Shown here piece after piece: positions 61,856 through 64,000 of a stretch of 64,000 nt of DNA; positions within the stretch are counted from its first letter, which is position 1, and the number at the start of each line of letters is the position of its first letter. The DNA is from Paralimibaculum aggregatum (lineage in GTDB: Bacteria > Pseudomonadota > Alphaproteobacteria > Rhodobacterales > Rhodobacteraceae). The stretch lies in contig NZ_BSYI01000027.1 of assembly GCF_030270585.1 (NCBI RefSeq), positions 1-64,000 on the forward strand. The letters are read 5' to 3'. The notes below the pieces were generated by a model, which saw only the letters and a program-made list of their open reading frames with translations, searched no databases and had not been told where the DNA came from. The position numbers and the translations under genes were made by a program.

Positions 61856-62227
61856 ATGGCCGACCCCAGCCAGACGACACCCGCCGAGGAGATGACCGCC
61901 GCCGAAGTCGTCGCCTTCCTCGATCGGGTGGTGCAGGGCTACAAGGGCCAATACGCCCCGCTGGACCGCGCCCTCGGCATGTATGTCCAGGCCCGCACGC
62001 TCGGCTGGAAACCGCTCTACCTCATGCGCGACAAGCGGAAGATCCAGGAAGCCGAGGCAATCCTCGGCATCGCCTTCCGCGAGCACTTCCCCGAAACCGG
62101 CCCCTGCCCCGACAAGTCGATGTCCTGGCGTCTCGCCAAGAAGGTCAGCAGCTTCTGGCGGGCCGTAAGGGGCGACTACCCCAACATCAGGTCTTCAGAG
62201 CTTGAGGACGTGACAAAGGTGCGGTAG
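61856..62227 (+). CDS. 123-residue protein, unknown function
   Basis: The ATG at 61856 follows GCAGGAGA. The protein is soluble and moderately basic, with VVAFLDRVVQGYKGQYAPLD, MYVQARTLGWKPLYLMRDKR and SMSWRLAKKVSSFWRAVRGD. It has no signal, membrane span or recognised domain. GC content is still that of the host genome, unlike the next gene. It lies between the recombinase stub/hairpin and the AT-rich ATPase gene. Confidence 0.65.
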   Translation: MADPSQTTPAEEMTAAEVVAFLDRVVQGYKGQYAPLDRALGMYVQARTLGWKPLYLMRDKRKIQEAEAILGIAFREHFPETGPCPDKSMSWRLAKKVSSFWRAVRGDYPNIRSSELEDVTKVR

Positions 62228-62544
62228 TGGTTTCAGAAGACCTACTTTGAGGGCAGGTAACATGAGACAGCGATCACTCATCAGCAGCCGCCATTCGGCA
62301 ACCGCAGGCCCAACTTTCGAGAGGATTGCCGATCGCACCTAACGCAATGGGCCATTCTGTTAAGCAGCCTGGCCTACGGTGCACATTCTATGGTCATCCG
62401 GTCAGCCGTCCCAACTTGATCCGGTCACAGATTCCGGGCTCCATGGTCACCTTCGCGGTACTCGACGAGTGCCTGGCAAAACGATAGAATTCACCATAGC
62501 ATCAACCGCTGTTCCGGCGGAGGCTACAAATTGATATAGGCTCG
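62228..62544. other. Transition to AT-rich DNA
   Basis: 317 bp in which base composition falls from the GC-rich norm to AT-rich. ATCCGGTCA occurs twice, 23 bp apart (62396-62404 and 62419-62427). It should contain the promoter of the ATPase gene. No protein-like frame or tRNA was recognised. Confidence 0.45.
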
Positions 62545-64000
62545 ATGACCCAACCCGATGCAGTAGAGGACGATTTTGCTCTCGAGGCAAACTTCATTGA
62601 GCAAGCTGAGTACCTAGAGAAAGCTCGCTTTTTGCAGCTTTTAACAGAGCATCCAGACGAAGAGACGATAATAAAAAAGCTCACTGGAGGTGGTGCAAAG
62701 CTCCTCATAGGCCCTCGCGGATGCGGCAAGAGCACCCTCTTGCTGAAAGCTTACTATCTAATCGTTGCACAAAAGACTATAAACACTCTACCAATATATG
62801 TGAACTTCAAGCTTGCGCTGAAGGTTGAGCCCTTATACCACAAAGGCCCCAACGCTGCGTTTTGGTTTAGGCGTTGGTTATTTATAAAAGTACTTCTCTC
62901 CATTCACAATACAATCGCTGATGCTGTGGAAATGGAGGTTGGCAACGCACTTCCCAGCAAACTGGTACTAGAGCGCGCTCTATCACGCGTCGAGGCGGGT
63001 CGATCAACAGACGAAGAACTAGACGATTACGCGCTGGATAAGGTTCATGGCGCTATAGAAGAAATACTTTCTCTAAATGACATGTCTCGTTGCGTGCTTC
63101 TAATGGATGATGCTGCTCATGCGTTTTCAGAAAAACAACAAGAGGACTTTTTTGATTTCTTCCGCGAGATCAAATCAAAGAGAATTTCCCCAAAAGCCGC
63201 CGTTTACCCAGGTGTGACATCCCATTCTCCGTCCTTCCACGTTGGGCATGACGCAGAACGCGTTGATGTCTGGGTGCGCCCGTACGGATCGGATTATGAA
63301 CGATATATGATCGATATGGCCAGGCGTCGGTTTGGCGACACGCCCCATGACTTCTTTGAGACCAGCAGCGAAGAGCTCAGCCTCTTGGCGTACTCCGCTT
63401 TCGGGATTCCTCGCGCCTTCCTCAGTATGATTCGTGCAATTGCAGACAGCAAAAACTCATATATCAGTAGCGAACAAAAATTGCAGCGCAGAAAAGTTCT
63501 CGAACTTTCGCGTCAAGGCCGCGACATGTCCCATGCCACTTTTGCTTCTTTGGGATCTAAACTGCCTGCTTACAAAGCATTTATAGAGAGCGGAAGTAAA
63601 ATATATCAATCTATTCTCTCTACGTTGAAAGCCTATAATACGGGTAAGCCGCTCCCGCAGCATGGGCTTCAGTTTGGTATGAAGTCACCTATCTCACCCG
63701 AAATCGAAAAGACGCTCGGCTTTTTACAATATAGCGGACTCGTAATGCCTGCAGGAGATACGATGCGAGGTGTGAAAGGCACTTATGAGCTATTTGATAT
63801 TCATTTTGGCGATCTTATAGCTGAGAATACAATTGTTGGCCGTCGAACTAAATCAATATCTTCGTTTCTCGAAGTGCTGCGAGGAGTGAAGCATCAAGCT
63901 TGGCCTAGGATTAACGATGCCAGCCTCATCAATACGGCGCACCTTGGCGATGCCCCCTTCGCTTTGGCGCTTCCGGCGTGCCAAGTTTGTGGCACGGAAC
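62545..64000 (+). CDS. P-loop ATPase of an AT-rich accessory island (3' end outside window)
   Basis: At least 485 codons, open to the window edge. Walker A GPRGCGKST is at residues 56-64 and Walker B CVLLMDD at about 183-189 (Asp188-Asp189). Then follow SHSPSFHVGHDAERVDVWVR, a helical lid region (FGIPRAFLSMIRAIADSKNS) and a winged-helix-like segment ending YELFDIHFGDLIAENTI. A CxxC at residues 479-482 begins what may be a zinc ribbon. The layout is that of AAA+/STAND-like or ORC/CDC6-like ATPases found in genome islands. Codon use and low GC differ sharply from all other genes here, indicating transfer. A defence role is a guess from context. Confidence 0.85.
   Translation, partial: MTQPDAVEDDFALEANFIEQAEYLEKARFLQLLTEHPDEETIIKKLTGGGAKLLIGPRGCGKSTLLLKAYYLIVAQKTINTLPIYVNFKLALKVEPLYHKGPNAAFWFRRWLFIKVLLSIHNTIADAVEMEVGNALPSKLVLERALSRVEAGRSTDEELDDYALDKVHGAIEEILSLNDMSRCVLLMDDAAHAFSEKQQEDFFDFFREIKSKRISPKAAVYPGVTSHSPSFHVGHDAERVDVWVRPYGSDYERYMIDMARRRFGDTPHDFFETSSEELSLLAYSAFGIPRAFLSMIRAIADSKNSYISSEQKLQRRKVLELSRQGRDMSHATFASLGSKLPAYKAFIESGSKIYQSILSTLKAYNTGKPLPQHGLQFGMKSPISPEIEKTLGFLQYSGLVMPAGDTMRGVKGTYELFDIHFGDLIAENTIVGRRTKSISSFLEVLRGVKHQAWPRINDASLINTAHLGDAPFALALPACQVCGTE

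Noticed and set aside
1-64000. CRISPR array, rRNA, tRNA, tmRNA or a known riboswitch class
   Set aside because: Scanned by eye for regularly spaced repeats, tRNA T-arm/CCA patterns and familiar riboswitch cores; none was found, though short or diverged RNAs could be missed without a covariance search.

Overview
The window is very GC-rich DNA with long, tightly packed genes, frequent 4-nt ATGA gene overlaps, LIV-type (HAAT) ABC transporters, Tat-exported enzymes, an RTX/DUF4214 exoprotein and DUF2092/YHYH proteins. This gene mix points to an alphaproteobacterium, probably of the Rhodobacterales/Rhodospirillales type. That is inferred from gene content only: no rRNA, tRNA or marker gene is present. 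Only the last ~1.5 kb (from about 62.3-62.5 kb) is clearly AT-richer and looks acquired.

Layout. 0-4.5 kb (-): an RND efflux pump (permease running off the left edge, plus its membrane-fusion protein). 4.6-9.3 kb: a large RTX/cadherin-like/DUF4214 exoprotein (-), divergent from a putative outer-membrane beta-barrel (+) and a DCC-family thiol protein. 9.3-12.5 kb: a stretch without intact genes, holding two copies of a ~270-bp degenerate direct repeat, a possible IS5-like scrap and a clearly recognisable, frame-broken IS630-family transposase. 12.5-18.1 kb (-): a phytanoyl-CoA-type dioxygenase followed by a LIV-type ABC importer, with a divergent LysR regulator. 19.4-24.9 kb: a GMC oxidoreductase with a Tat-signal small subunit, an L-lactate-permease-type transporter and a peptidoglycan-binding/coiled-coil protein. 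25.0-33.4 kb (-): an eight-gene operon (LivG, LivF, binding protein, LivH, LivM, acyl-CoA dehydrogenase, MDR oxidoreductase, acyl-CoA synthetase) divergent from a second LysR, which reads as uptake, CoA activation and oxidation of an organic acid. 35.3-39.3 kb: a YHYH-domain exported protein with a small exported partner, a MarR regulator with a striking palindromic operator, a LysR gene and a lysine-rich coiled-coil protein.

39.4-53.5 kb is a transporter and decarboxylase island: a BCCT carrier translationally coupled to a 30-residue membrane microprotein, a CPA1 Na+/H+ antiporter, aspartate 4-decarboxylase (AsdA) with an AspT-type exchanger, a secreted SYLF/Ysc84-like protein, a second AspT-family exchanger next to a 915-residue Orn/Lys/Arg decarboxylase, and an N-terminal-HTH-like/TolB/TPR regulator. 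Two amino-acid decarboxylation/antiport cycles side by side suggest proton consumption or proton-motive-force generation. A shared TTACGGTWAC motif lies upstream of both the decarboxylase and the regulator.

53.7-61.2 kb: small exported proteins and a lipoprotein, an SSF symporter broken by one frameshift at a G7 run, a Tat-exported metallo-beta-lactamase-fold hydrolase, an ArsR/old-yellow-enzyme pair, and a DUF2092 protein with a small basic-tailed partner. 61.5-64 kb: the C-terminal stub of a tyrosine recombinase, an 18-bp perfect inverted repeat, an unrecognised 123-residue protein and then the AT-rich start of a P-loop ATPase gene that runs off the right edge. This last part is the best candidate for the leading edge of an accessory (possibly defence) island.
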